DNA from: Calliopsis andreniformis
Lineage: Eukaryota > Arthropoda > Insecta > Hymenoptera > Andrenidae
Direction of reading: 5' to 3'
DNA: 64,000 nt
Assembly (NCBI RefSeq): GCF_051401765.1
Contig: NC_135064.1
Span: forward strand, 24,278,001-24,342,000
Positions 1 through 10,717 of this stretch are shown piece after piece. Each line of letters opens with the position of its first letter. The stretch's first letter is position 1. The notes beneath the pieces are model-generated. The model did not search any database, was not told the origin of the DNA, and saw only the letters and a program-made list of their open reading frames with translations. The translations under genes and the position numbers were made by a program.

Positions 1-356
1 AATCGCAATAAAGCTAAAAGCACATTCTCTCCATTTTTCGCCGACCCTCGCTGCTCGCTGCAGAGATGAGCACACCATCTCGCCGCCCTCTCTCTCAAGG
101 GGATCGTCACCCTTGTTTTCCTCCTTTCGCCGAGATGCCTAGTACAATGGTGATAATATTGCAAAAATAGATTTTTCCAGTGTGTCGACTCGCGATGTGA
201 ATGTCAGCCTTCAAGAAACATCGATCACCGTGTTCATCACCCTCGAGCAGCGACCGAGTCTGACAATAAGTTCCCTTCTCGTTGAGTTTGGATTCTTAAT
301 TTTTAATAAAAACACGTTGAATTGCTTGGACGTGCGTACAATCTTCCATATACACG

Positions 357-387
<31 letters not shown>

Positions 388-1236
388 TAGAAGGAAGATA
401 CCGAAAGATCACGAAGATTGCGAATATCGCCGACAAATGAAATTGGTTGGCTCGAGGCATCCGTTTGAAGCGGTTTGCGAGCCTTGTTGCCTTCGACGCT
501 CGTCTACAGCAAGCTGAAACGTTTATTCGAAGACTTCCATTTGGATACACATGGAGTGCTAGTCTTATGAACGTAGCTTGAAATTAAAGTGCGTCACGGG
601 GTTGTGTTGTTCAATCGTCGACTTAGTCACTGGGGATAAGTCGTCGCTGTTAAAAAGAGAATATCTTGGTTTATGGCAGCCAACACCGTAAACAAGTTTG
701 TTACAGTAGAAAATATTTTTATAGCGTGACAAGGAACATCTTATTGCCTCTGTTTTACGCGTATCTTTTTTACCATCGAACTCAGAGCAATTCGTTTCCC
801 CTGTAGTAGAAATTGTATGGATTCGTTTCTCCTTGCGCTTCGAGCGAAATTTGTTTAATATTGCAGGTGAGATACGTTTGCATTTGCTTTGGCTGCGGTA
901 TATACGAATATAAATTTTGGAGAAATGGTATACCATAGAAATTCAATTACTACGCGAAGTTTTTTATTAGCTTTTGTGTTGTATGACGATCAATTTATTT
1001 TTAAAGTTTGTTCTACCTTTGATAACTTATATCAAAGCTAGCTAGTTTTACTTAAAAAATTCACTTTCGTATGCGTATGCATGTTACACTATTTTATACG
1101 ACGATAATATGTTCATTATACCTGTATACCTCAGCAGCGATAAAATAAAGAAATAGCTTTTCTATCCAAAGCAAAGAGCAAACAATTTTTCTAGTTTTAA
1201 TTTAACTTTACTTCAACCTTCCACATTTGACCACTC
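1..1236. other. Non-coding stretch
   Basis: Mixed then AT-rich sequence (from about 940). Holds the AC microsatellite and short palindromes such as CGACTTA/TAAGTCG near 620-650. No supported gene. Confidence 0.7.
357..380 (+). repeat. (AC)12 microsatellite
   Basis: Perfect AC repeat, with short imperfect continuation (GCACAC) to 386. Confidence 0.95.
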
Positions 1237-1238
1237 TA

Positions 1239-1594
1239 CAGGGTGCTGGACGATAGGTGTCAAAGATCTTAAATGATGATTCTAAAGATTAAAATAAGAT
1301 GAAAATGAAAAATGATGAATCTGTGCTTGAGACTTCGTTTCCAAGATATTAATTATTAAAGATACGCTTAAAATCTGCGCGTCTAACTTGACTTATTCTA
1401 CTGACGTATTCTACTGGCACCGCTGTATCTAGCCTGGCTAATGCACACTCGCAGTAGAATAAGTCTCCAGTCAGACGCGCTTAATACGAACTTTAGACAT
1501 TGTCAAACGCAATTCTATCATTCTTAATTTTCGTCCCACATCAACATATAGAATCACCTCTCAAAATTCCCGACACCTCTCCTCGAACACCCTG
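1239..1594. mobile_element. MITE 1: short DNA transposon with 23-bp TIRs and TA target duplication
   Basis: The left end at 1239 starts CAGGGTGCTGGACG and the right end at 1594, read inward, starts CAGGGTGTTCGAGG. The 23-bp termini match gaplessly at 19 of 23 positions and both finish in AGGTGTC. TA flanks each side (1237-1238, 1595-1596), as in Tc1/mariner-type insertion. The element is 356 bp with no transposase frame, so it is non-autonomous. It carries an internal inverted repeat, listed separately. Confidence 0.8.
1377..1480. repeat. Internal inverted repeat of MITE 1
   Basis: Arms 1377-1403 and 1452-1480 share GCGCGTCT at one end and GACTTATTCTACTG at the other, with a 2-nt length difference between. 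The intervening loop is 48 nt. The transcript of either strand would fold into a 27-bp stem nested in the outer terminal repeats. Confidence 0.75.
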
Positions 1595-1596
1595 TA

Positions 1597-3253
1597 CATT
1601 CAATTTTTCTGCAAAAAACTTTAACCAGCACGCACCCTGTACAACCTACGTACCTGCAGAGACAGGTGTGATTATCACAAAAAGGAGCAAACCAACCAAT
1701 TCCCATCGACGCGTGTCGCATGTCCTTAATCGTCCGACGTCGTCGTTTCGGCGGCGTACCTGACCTGCACAACGTGTGCGCGCTCGGTGCATCGGCCGGC
1801 AGGTGCACCGCGGCTTAGTGTCGCGAGCAAGTGCTATTGCACCTGGAGGTCGGTGGCACGTGGCATTGGTTCAGAGGTCACGGCACGCGCCACCGGCACT
1901 GTCGATATTATTATTGCAGCAGAGCCTGGCCACAGATGCACTTACGGCGGACGATGCATTCCCAGTTCGTCGCCGTGCGCGGCCTCGTCGTTCCCGACGA
2001 CGTGATCGTCGGCGACGTCGAGGGACCTCGTCAGTGGCTGGGACGAACGTGGTCACGGTGAAAATAAACGAACTCTGTCTGGAAACATTCGTGCCACGCT
2101 GACATTCGTATTTTTCCTCTTCCTTGCACGCTCTTACGAATGTACACCCACATGTATATATAAGAATATATATATGATCTATATAATATATATATTTATG
2201 TAATAATTACGTATTAGATAATAACAATTATCATGTACGATGTATGTAATTATGCCGATGTGTTTTTCAAACACAGATGCACGCAAGTACTCGAGTATGC
2301 ACCTTGTGAAATATGGATGCACGCGAATGCATACTCGTGTATGATTAAACGCGTTTCATTTTTTTTTTTTTTTTTTACGAAAAACGGATACGATAGAACG
2401 TGGACACACAGGTATCGAAAGTATGGTGTATGCACATAGATTTATGTATATGTATGTATGTATATATAGAGAGATTTATATAGATGTATTTTCTGTTCGT
2501 TTTTAAGTGTACACATATTGCAGAATTCACGACGACCTGTTCGACCGATATAAATAGCTTCTGATTATTGCACATCGACGACTATAATAAATGAGTTAAA
2601 TCGAGGGCGATCGATTTAGTTTAGGCTACGAATATACCCGAGCCGCGGAGGAACGCGTGATGATACGAAATGAAATAAAGGGGCCAGAAAATATCATTTC
2701 TTAAGGCGGAAATTTCATGTCGTGACTCTGGACGATAAAATACTCCGTTTATCGAAAGCAACGCGGCGGATACGATCTGAAAAAAATAAACGCATCGCCC
2801 AGCGTTCCTCCTCGACCGATTCGATACAATAATTATCTCATCGTTACTCTCAGACTTCTTATTTCGTTTGATTCTCGGAATAACAGCGAGGTGCTCGTGC
2901 ATCCTGCCTCATTTGCATGTGCGTGTTCATGATTGTTGCGTCTCATTCGTATCTCTCAAGAACAAGATGCACGTGCCTCCCCCGCCTCTACGATAATCTT
3001 TGTAGCGCTTCGTTTAACGTTAAGAATGTTTGGCACCGAATTTGTGACTGCGATTTCTGCGAGTATCCGTTTACGCGTTTTCCTTTCTCTCCCTCTGCCT
3101 GCTCCCACTCCTTTCCCCTCCTTTGCCCCCTGTCCCTTCAATTTTCATTACTGTCAATCCGATATTTAATTACCTTTGTTTCACAGCGCGTTCCCACCTT
3201 CTCTGCTTGCATTTACTCACAAACGTGGGTACACACCTGTGTATGTGCGCATA
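1597..3253. other. Non-coding stretch between MITE 1 and MITE 2
   Basis: A GC-rich patch (1730-2060) with several short overlapping frames, none recognisable, then TA-rich sequence (2140-2480) and a T18 run at 2359-2376. A lone CACCCTGTA (1633-1641) resembles a transposon end. Confidence 0.65.
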
Positions 3254-3255
3254 TA

Positions 3256-3562
3256 CAGGGTGATTTCAGAAAAAGGTCGAAGCATTTGGATAGATATAGT
3301 ACTCATAAAAACGAGTGAAAGGTGTTTTGTTACGGTAGACATGGTGAAATTTTATGGCAGAATTTCTTGTGTCTTATGCGATTTAGAGTTGGAGCAAATT
3401 ATTGTTTTTAGAGGAACTAGTTTCATTTATTTAAAGTACTTGGATGTTTAGAGTACTTTAGTAACGTGTTTCAGTAGCTGAATTAAAATTGAACTTCTAT
3501 TGTCAATAGTTGTAAACGTAGTATACTCCAGAATATTTCAGCCCTTTTCTCGAACCACCTTG
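3256..3562. mobile_element. MITE 2: short DNA transposon related to MITE 1
   Basis: The left end starts CAGGGTGATTTCAG and the right end, read inward from 3562, starts CAAGGTGGTTCGAG. 16 of the first 21 positions match gaplessly. TA flanks both sides (3254-3255, 3563-3564). Length is 307 bp with no meaningful frame. The right terminus shares the TTCGAG(A/G)A(A/G)A block with the right terminus of MITE 1, so the two probably belong to one family group. Confidence 0.65.
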
Positions 3563-3564
3563 TA

Positions 3565-6500
3565 CATAGGTAGCCTTCTAAACGGCGAAGGGGGACAGGA
3601 AGAGGGTGAGTCGGCCGCGAACGCGAGAGAAAACTCCCGCCTAGTTAATTAATGAATGGCGATAAATGACGATCAGATATGGGAGAGTGCTCTCCCCCGT
3701 TGCTTTCATCTATTTTTCCACGTGATCATTTTACGATCGACGCTAACGGTGAGCAAAAATCGATTAACGCGGAGTAAAGCCTTTCGAGTTTTACGTTTAA
3801 GACAAGGAATGCAAGAAATCTCTTTCTTAGCTACTCTGTACTCCCCTCCAGTGCTGTCGCAAGTTTGACAATGGGTCCAGAGCATCGAAAGAGATCGTTC
3901 AACTATGAACGAGTTCATAAATGAGCCTAAACTTCTACTTAGTACCTAGTTCGAGAGGAAACTAGTACTTTATTGCTACGACACTTCTTAATCATTTCAA
4001 AGGTCTCGACAATTTTCACGCGAAGACTTTTATAAAATTGCTTGCATTTATCAAATCACGCGAGGCTCAGAACTGAACACAAGTAGTTCGATGAATTTTT
4101 CAGCGCGTTCTTCTTGCACCATTTCGCATCCCACCCCTGCTGGATTCATCCCTCCACCGCTTCCATTAACGAATTCCTTCTACTTTGCGATTTCGTGCGC
4201 TAGAGTTCGCATCCCCTTTGAATAATCCAATCCCTGGAAAAAGGTAATCGAATTAACGTTTCCGAGAATATTTCTTTGATTTTAATACCACGGATTACTC
4301 TGTCACACGATTTTATAAACCATCGTCCAATTTTATTTCTTATTTTCATTGAAATAGACCTCCAAAGAGGTGAACGACCCCCTAGCTCTTTTTCTCCTTT
4401 TTACCCAGCGATTTTTATAGCTGCATCGCGGAATTAGTTGCACTGGGCAAAGTTCAATGAAATAAACCGAGAAGGAAACGAGACTCGGCAACGATGCGAA
4501 AATAAATAAACGAGACGGCGCTGCAACGATACAAAGTCGCTTTACAAAATGCTCGGGGCCAATCAGTTTGAAGTCGCGGTGAAAGCGCGACGAATGCGGC
4601 CGCGCTCGTGTCCATCTAACGGGAAAAAGATTAAAAAAGAAGGAGGAAAACATAGAATACCGACCAGCGTGGAAAGCACTCGGTGGCTTTTGATTTTTCG
4701 TTCCGCGAGATCCTCGAACGTGCACCGACAAATACGAACGCGAGGGCTTTATCGCGAGCAGGAGAGCGATAACTTCTCGTTAACGATAATGAACGATGAG
4801 TTAACAAACGCGGAGTGAATGAACGGGGTAGACCAAGGGTTGGAAAGCGAGCAGATAAAGACCTTTGAAACGAGACCCGCGTACATTGCTCTCCCACTCG
4901 AAGGGTCTAATCACCTCTCGTTTCATCTCTCGTTCTCCCTTCCTACCCTATTGGATCGAGGAACTGCCGATTAGAAGTAGTCATGTATATATTTGAGCAT
5001 AAAATATGCACTCAATTCTACTGATAAAGTTGCTTGATTATTGAAAATAAAAACAGATATTACGTGAACAGATACATTTAAAACTGTTAAAAAATTCGTT
5101 TTGATTTTACCTCTATGGCTTACCAAGTACATAAACACCCCGTTTAGAAGGTGTGATCTAAAGCTTCTACTTTCATTTTAATTCTAGAATAATGTACGCG
5201 TAAAGTACGTGCTTATTTTCGTTCCGAAATATTCGTCATTTACAAAACACATCTGTTTTCCCATTTTCTCGTCGCCCTCCCTAATTCTTCGCGGGATTAT
5301 AACACAGGGCGGAGATACACATCAGGGGAAACGTCCGTTTCGCCGAGATAGGCCAATAGAGGGAGGATTCATGCGTCTCGTTCATTGCGATGGATCCAAC
5401 GCGGGGCTCCACGAAAGGGGGTGGTCGTCCAGCAGGATTCTCGAGCGATTTATGTGTGCTGATACAGGGGGCGAGCGAGGTAGTGGGCGATAGGTGGGAA
5501 ATCAACGGTGATCGGGTGAAATCAATTCGAACGAGGCCACAAAGGAGGAACTTTGGTTTCCGTAAACGATCCAGACAGTGAAAGAGAGAGAAAAGGGTGA
5601 AGGGGAGACATGTTGCGGGTTATATGCTCCTGATCGAAAGCTTGGTCATTTTTTTTTGTATTAAATCATAAAAGTATGGATTATAAATAAAATTATTTTG
5701 TAAATTACTGGCTAAGAAAGTTTAGATAATTACTCACAACTATGTTCGACTAGTTTTTAATTACACTGGAATGTAGAAGTTTACAATTATTGTAGTAATG
5801 GTTCATCTTGAACCAGAAGAAATTTTCTACTGCAATAACTACGTGGTTTTTAAGGAACCTTTATTTTGTAGTACCTATAAATTATGTAGGTATATAGTAT
5901 AAGTATAGAATGATTTTTCTTGTTTGATAAGACAGAAAAATAATGTTTCAGGAGACTATGAAATATTCTAAATAGTATTATATGGTAAATAGTGCAAAAA
6001 TTCTAAGATATAAATCAGAATATCAACACCGTGGAAAGCAGTAACAAGAAAGGGGAAGTGGATGCTGACGGAACAGACATTCTATAGGAAATCTCATATA
6101 ATCCACACTGCATTAATTTGACTCCATTACGCCAGGGTATATGAGCTTCATTTGCATTAACACGTGTATCCAAGCTTTTGAACAGTAGCATAAAATTACC
6201 AGTAGGTAATTCTAGGGAAGCATAGTTGAAGGAACAAAAGCTGGACGAGATTACAGTCCGAGGGGAATCAGATGCGTAGACGACTCGAAGAACGTGTGAT
6301 TAACATTTAAATTCGATTCACGATAGCGAAGAATGATTAATTTCTAATGAACATACGGGAATCTTAATTGGAACGCACCTTTGATCAGCGTTCCTCGAAT
6401 CGAAATTATGCGTGCTCGCCATCTTTTTGCGTCTTATCCCCGCGATCGTGAAGAAGTTCCACGAACGATGCTATTATGGTTTTGCGAAGGAGAATCTAGT

Positions 6501-7800
6501 TGGAAATTGTCGAGCTAACGATTCTTCTGCGACTCGATGTCCCGAGGAGAATTATTTCGATTCATGGAACGACTTTGATGTCGCATAAAACAAAACGGAA
6601 GATACTCTGCTCTGGCTTCTACAAGTGTCTTCATAATAAAGTGATAAATAGAAGATTCTTTATTCTACGTTACGTTTTAAGATTTCTACGATCTATACGT
6701 GTATATTATCGCAGGAATTTATACACTGACTTAGACACGCTCGTGTATAAACTACTACGTCGTAAAGGAATCACTCGTCTTATCATTTCACGATATATTT
6801 CTCCATAAATATATATAATATGTATATCCGATTTCCTCGTTTCATATATATCTATATTTATATTCATATATTTATAGAGTCGTATAGTTTCGTTTAATCG
6901 TAACCATTTCAATTTTGGCGCTTTCGTTAAACACGTCGTCTATTTATCATAATACGATAATTCTATTCGAAAGAGAAATTGCTCCGTGAACGAAGCGAAT
7001 TTTCGTTTTCCATCCATCCTCTGCCTCACCCTCTCGCTTCCACGATTTAAGATTAATTTTTTACCAGGATCCGAGATCGTTCGAGCGAGTCGTATTCGAG
7101 AGAAAAAAGAAGACAAATCGTATTATTTTCACGTGCATTATAGTGCCGCTTTATAAACGCCTATCACTGACTACCTTGGCAGCGCAGGATCGAATGATGA
7201 TAACGGAAACGGTGCATCGCCGCGGCGTCCATTGTCTCGCGTTTTACACTGTCCCGATCTTTTTTTAGTGGAAACGGACGATCAGTCTTCGTTGATCACA
7301 GAGAGGTTTGATATGGTCGTCCACGGAATTCCTTTAGGGAAGAAATTGTCTGAACGTGTTACACCGTCCGTGTCGCGTATTGTCGTATCGATGGCCGCCT
7401 TATCGTCCAGCTATTTGCCTTTCTTATCGCCGGGCAGAGCTGCGTTTCGATTCCAGGCATAATTTCGCTGCGGTTGCAGTCAGAGCAGACGGTCGCGTTT
7501 CGATGAACGCGTCGACCACTCGCGTAGTTGGTTTCCCGATCGTTTGAGCGTATGGTGGGGTGGAATAAACGTTCGGTCTTGAATTCTGAACGCGTGACAG
7601 TCGACGGTACACCGAGAGCTAGGGGCGCTGAAAATCGCTAGGAATTTCTGGTGGTCTGGTACATTTAAGAAATGTTTAAGCTTAAGGAAACGATGTTCGA
7701 CTCGTGACGAACTCTTGGGCGAAAAAAGAAGAAGAGTCCTGCTCCATATTGTATTGAGAGAAATAGATTGCGTCGGTTTAAACGTGGCGAAACGAAATGA
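3565..7800. other. Non-coding stretch
   Basis: Neutral to AT-rich sequence with no supported gene. Contains short hairpins (AGTACCTAGTT/AACTAGTACT near 3940-3970) and a branched AT-rich inverted repeat at 5787-5838. The shorter frames at 4333-4897 and 5209-5581 have no recognisable features. Confidence 0.65.
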
Positions 7801-8263
7801 AAAATAACTTTACACCGTATTGTAGAAGATAATATATATTTTCTTTCAATATATTATTTTTCATATATTTTATATATATATATATATCCTACATACATAA
7901 AGCAATATATAAATATATAATCGATATACGACACAATCATTCAAATTAACACATATACGTTATTACAGGCAGGATATGCAATTTTATGCAACTTTTTTTT
8001 CTTTTACGAAGTATCCTATGACGACTCGTTTATCTTCTTCTCTTCCCATTCACTCTCTCTCACTCTCTCTCATTCTCCCATATTATTTCTTTAAACTCTC
8101 CCGCGAGAAAAATCGATCACTAAGAAATTTTTACAAAATATCCCGATGCCACGCTCTCGACTGCTATAACGGCATACCTTGTTTAAATATACATCATATA
8201 TAATTATTACGTAAATTACGTTCATCGCACATCTAATGTACAATTTCTTCACTTTACTCTGTT

Positions 8264-8305
8264 TATCTCTCTCTCTCACTCTCTCTCTCTCTCTCTCTCT
8301 CTCTT
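8264..8305 (+). repeat. (TC)n microsatellite
   Basis: Nearly pure CT/TC run with one CACT interruption, inside a T/C-rich stretch that extends to about 8420. Confidence 0.9.
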
Positions 8306-9068
8306 TGTTAACTTTAAACCGCTCTTGCCGTTTCTCTGCTTCATCGTTTTATTTTCTTTCTCTCCCTCTCTCTCTCTTTTTTTGTCGTTTTCGTTATTTT
8401 TCTTTTTTTCGTTCATTATTCCCGATAAATTATAAAAATATTACGGCAATGTATTATAATAATCTGTTCCAGTCTATAAACGCATCGCGCGCGTGCAATT
8501 GGATCGTCAAGACGAAAACAGGAAGCTTCGAGAAACACAATCGATCGAGTTCGAGAAATATACTCGTGAAGAGAGAGGAGCGAGCAGTTCGTTGACGACA
8601 CTGTCCACCCCGATCAGTGGTGAGCCTTCTACCTGTTCGCCAACCGCTTCTACTTCATTTCTCCCTGTCCTCTCGCGCCTCTCTATTGTTACAAACTGTT
8701 TCCTGGCTCGCATACAACGCGTACCACTCGGTCACAGAGACATTAATTTATACCAAATTTTGAAGAATCTTCAGTCGAAACTAGAGACACTTGAGATGGA
8801 TTTTTATTTCTGTAAAATATTGTCTCGTTGAAAGGAGAAAATATTTGTCTTGAATCCCCTCACAGGAAAGTGCATACACTCTGACCAAAGAAATTCAAAG
8901 AATCTAGAATCTAATACTTTCGAGGGTAGAATACCTTCTCGTAAAACTTCCAAATATCATGGGACTTACATCAAAATTCCGTTTCAAATTATTTCCCGAA
9001 TCTATACCAAGAGATTTCGAGTACCAAGTTTTCATACGCGAATCAGGAAACATCCTATAGAGTAGCGA

Positions 9069-9148
9069 TCTCTCTTTCTCCCTCTCTCTCTCTCTCTTTC
9101 TCTCTCTCTCACTCTCTCTCTCACTCTCTCTCTCTCTCTCACTCTCTA
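9069..9148 (+). repeat. (TC)n microsatellite, interrupted
   Basis: CT repeat with TTTC, CCC and CACT interruptions over 80 bp. Its twin lies at 9260-9326, with about 110 bp of unique sequence between them. Confidence 0.9.
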
Positions 9149-9259
9149 CGCCGCAATCCACTTCTCTCAAGTATCCAACAGCAGCAGCATATAGAACGCC
9201 TTACGTCTCTCATCGACGCGTTCTAGCTGCGGCCTAGGAAATCTGACGAGCCGTCGAGA

Positions 9260-9273
9260 TTCTCTTTCTCTCA

Positions 9274-9318
<45 letters not shown>

Positions 9319-9326
9319 CTTCTCTA
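9260..9326 (+). repeat. (TC)n microsatellite, interrupted
   Basis: Second long CT run of this locus, with TTTC and CACTTT interruptions. The overlapping Arg-Glu frames on the minus strand are artefacts. Confidence 0.9.
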
Positions 9327-10595
9327 TTGCCTCTAAAACTGCGAAAGGGGAACAGAGGCTTCTCGGAGGGAAGTGTCAGAAGCATTAGAGGATCCGAGAG
9401 CGCGATAGGGGTATCCGAGCTACTCGCGATACATCCGGAAATTGGCAGGGTTGAGGGGATGCACCACGAAGCATCCTTCGCTGGGAATAGCGATGGGGTT
9501 GATCACGGCTACGTGGACTTCGATTATTACAAGAATGCAGTGGGGTTTGATGTCAATTGTAGACACTTTTATAAGTTTGGTGTAACTTTTTAGGAATTTA
9601 ATGGTATTAGAATAGAAATAGTCAGTAGAGTTCTGAATAAAAATTGAGTTATTATAGATACATGTAAATTTGAGTAGAACGCCTTACTGATCTTTTGATA
9701 CAATAAATATCGTTTTTTATGTATATAACTAACTATATTTATCGCAAAAAAAGAACTGAAAAAGTTCACTTAAAAAATCATAAGTACTGAATATAGTCTA
9801 TAAGCGTACGAACTTGAAAATTCAAATCACAAGTATTTCACATAATATTCGATATAAGAAATCAAAAAATAATTATTTTCCAAAAAGAACACGGCATAAT
9901 AATCTATTGACCACATTTTACTGAAAAAAAGATTGCCTAGTGTGCCCCAAACATCTGTGTACCAAATCGAAATCAAAACTCCCACTAATCCGATCTCGAG
10001 ATCAGGCCCATTCTCTGTCACCATAACAAATTCCCTTCCACAATCTAAATTCCACGAGATCTCGACTCCTTAATCCGCGCGTCGACTGAAGTTACCCTTA
10101 AGCTTGCGCCTCGAGATCGGTTTCGATTCCAAGTAACCGTGATCCTGAGGGTGAGGAGTAGGGCGCCAGGAGAGGGTGGGTGGAAGATCGGGCCGATTTC
10201 GATGCCTCGACGGAAACGAGAGGAGAACGACAAAGGGGTGGAGGGAAAAACGTGGAGCTCCTTTCACAGATCGTCGACACGACGTTACGCATCATTCACT
10301 CGCCACTAAAAGAACAACCATCGAACTGAAGTCTATCTCTCGTATCTACTTTATCTATCATTTTTTTTTTTCATATTTTTTTCTCTCTCCTTTCCTTCAT
10401 CCCATTTTTTCCCTCTAAATTCTTCGATTTCGTTTGTCCTCGTTTTCTACTCGTTCAAATAGCATTCACACACACGTCGCGTAACCTTAACGTAGTTTCA
10501 TCTTTACTTTATTGCTTTGAAATTCCGTATTGAAGACGCATACGGCCGACCCGTGTCGTCGGCCGAGAATGAAAACACCGTGGAGAATGATGCGC

Positions 10596-10717
10596 GGGGA
10601 AAGGACGGCGGGGGTAACAGGCGGGGGGGTCGAAAAGTCTCACTTTTCCACGAGGGGGTTGGGGAATGGAGGGCGAAATGAGGGGTGAAACGGGGTAACA
10701 TTCACAGGGGGAGGGGA
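10596..10717 (+). other. G-run cluster (G-quadruplex potential) with embedded hairpin
   Basis: At least nine runs of three or more G on the plus strand, including runs of 5 and 7. A perfect 7-bp, 3-nt-loop hairpin (GAAAAGTCTCACTTTTC, 10631-10647) lies between two of the longest runs. No frame is supported. Confidence 0.6.

Larger units (their letters stand above)
7801..10595. other. AT- and TC-rich non-coding stretch
   Basis: TA-rich sequence (7830-7925), three TC microsatellites and T/C-rich sequence to 8420, then AT-rich sequence (9590-10020). No supported gene. Confidence 0.7.

Noticed and set aside
182..517. 111-residue plus-strand frame with a His-Thr run
   Set aside because: Driven by the AC microsatellite; the rest has no recognisable feature.
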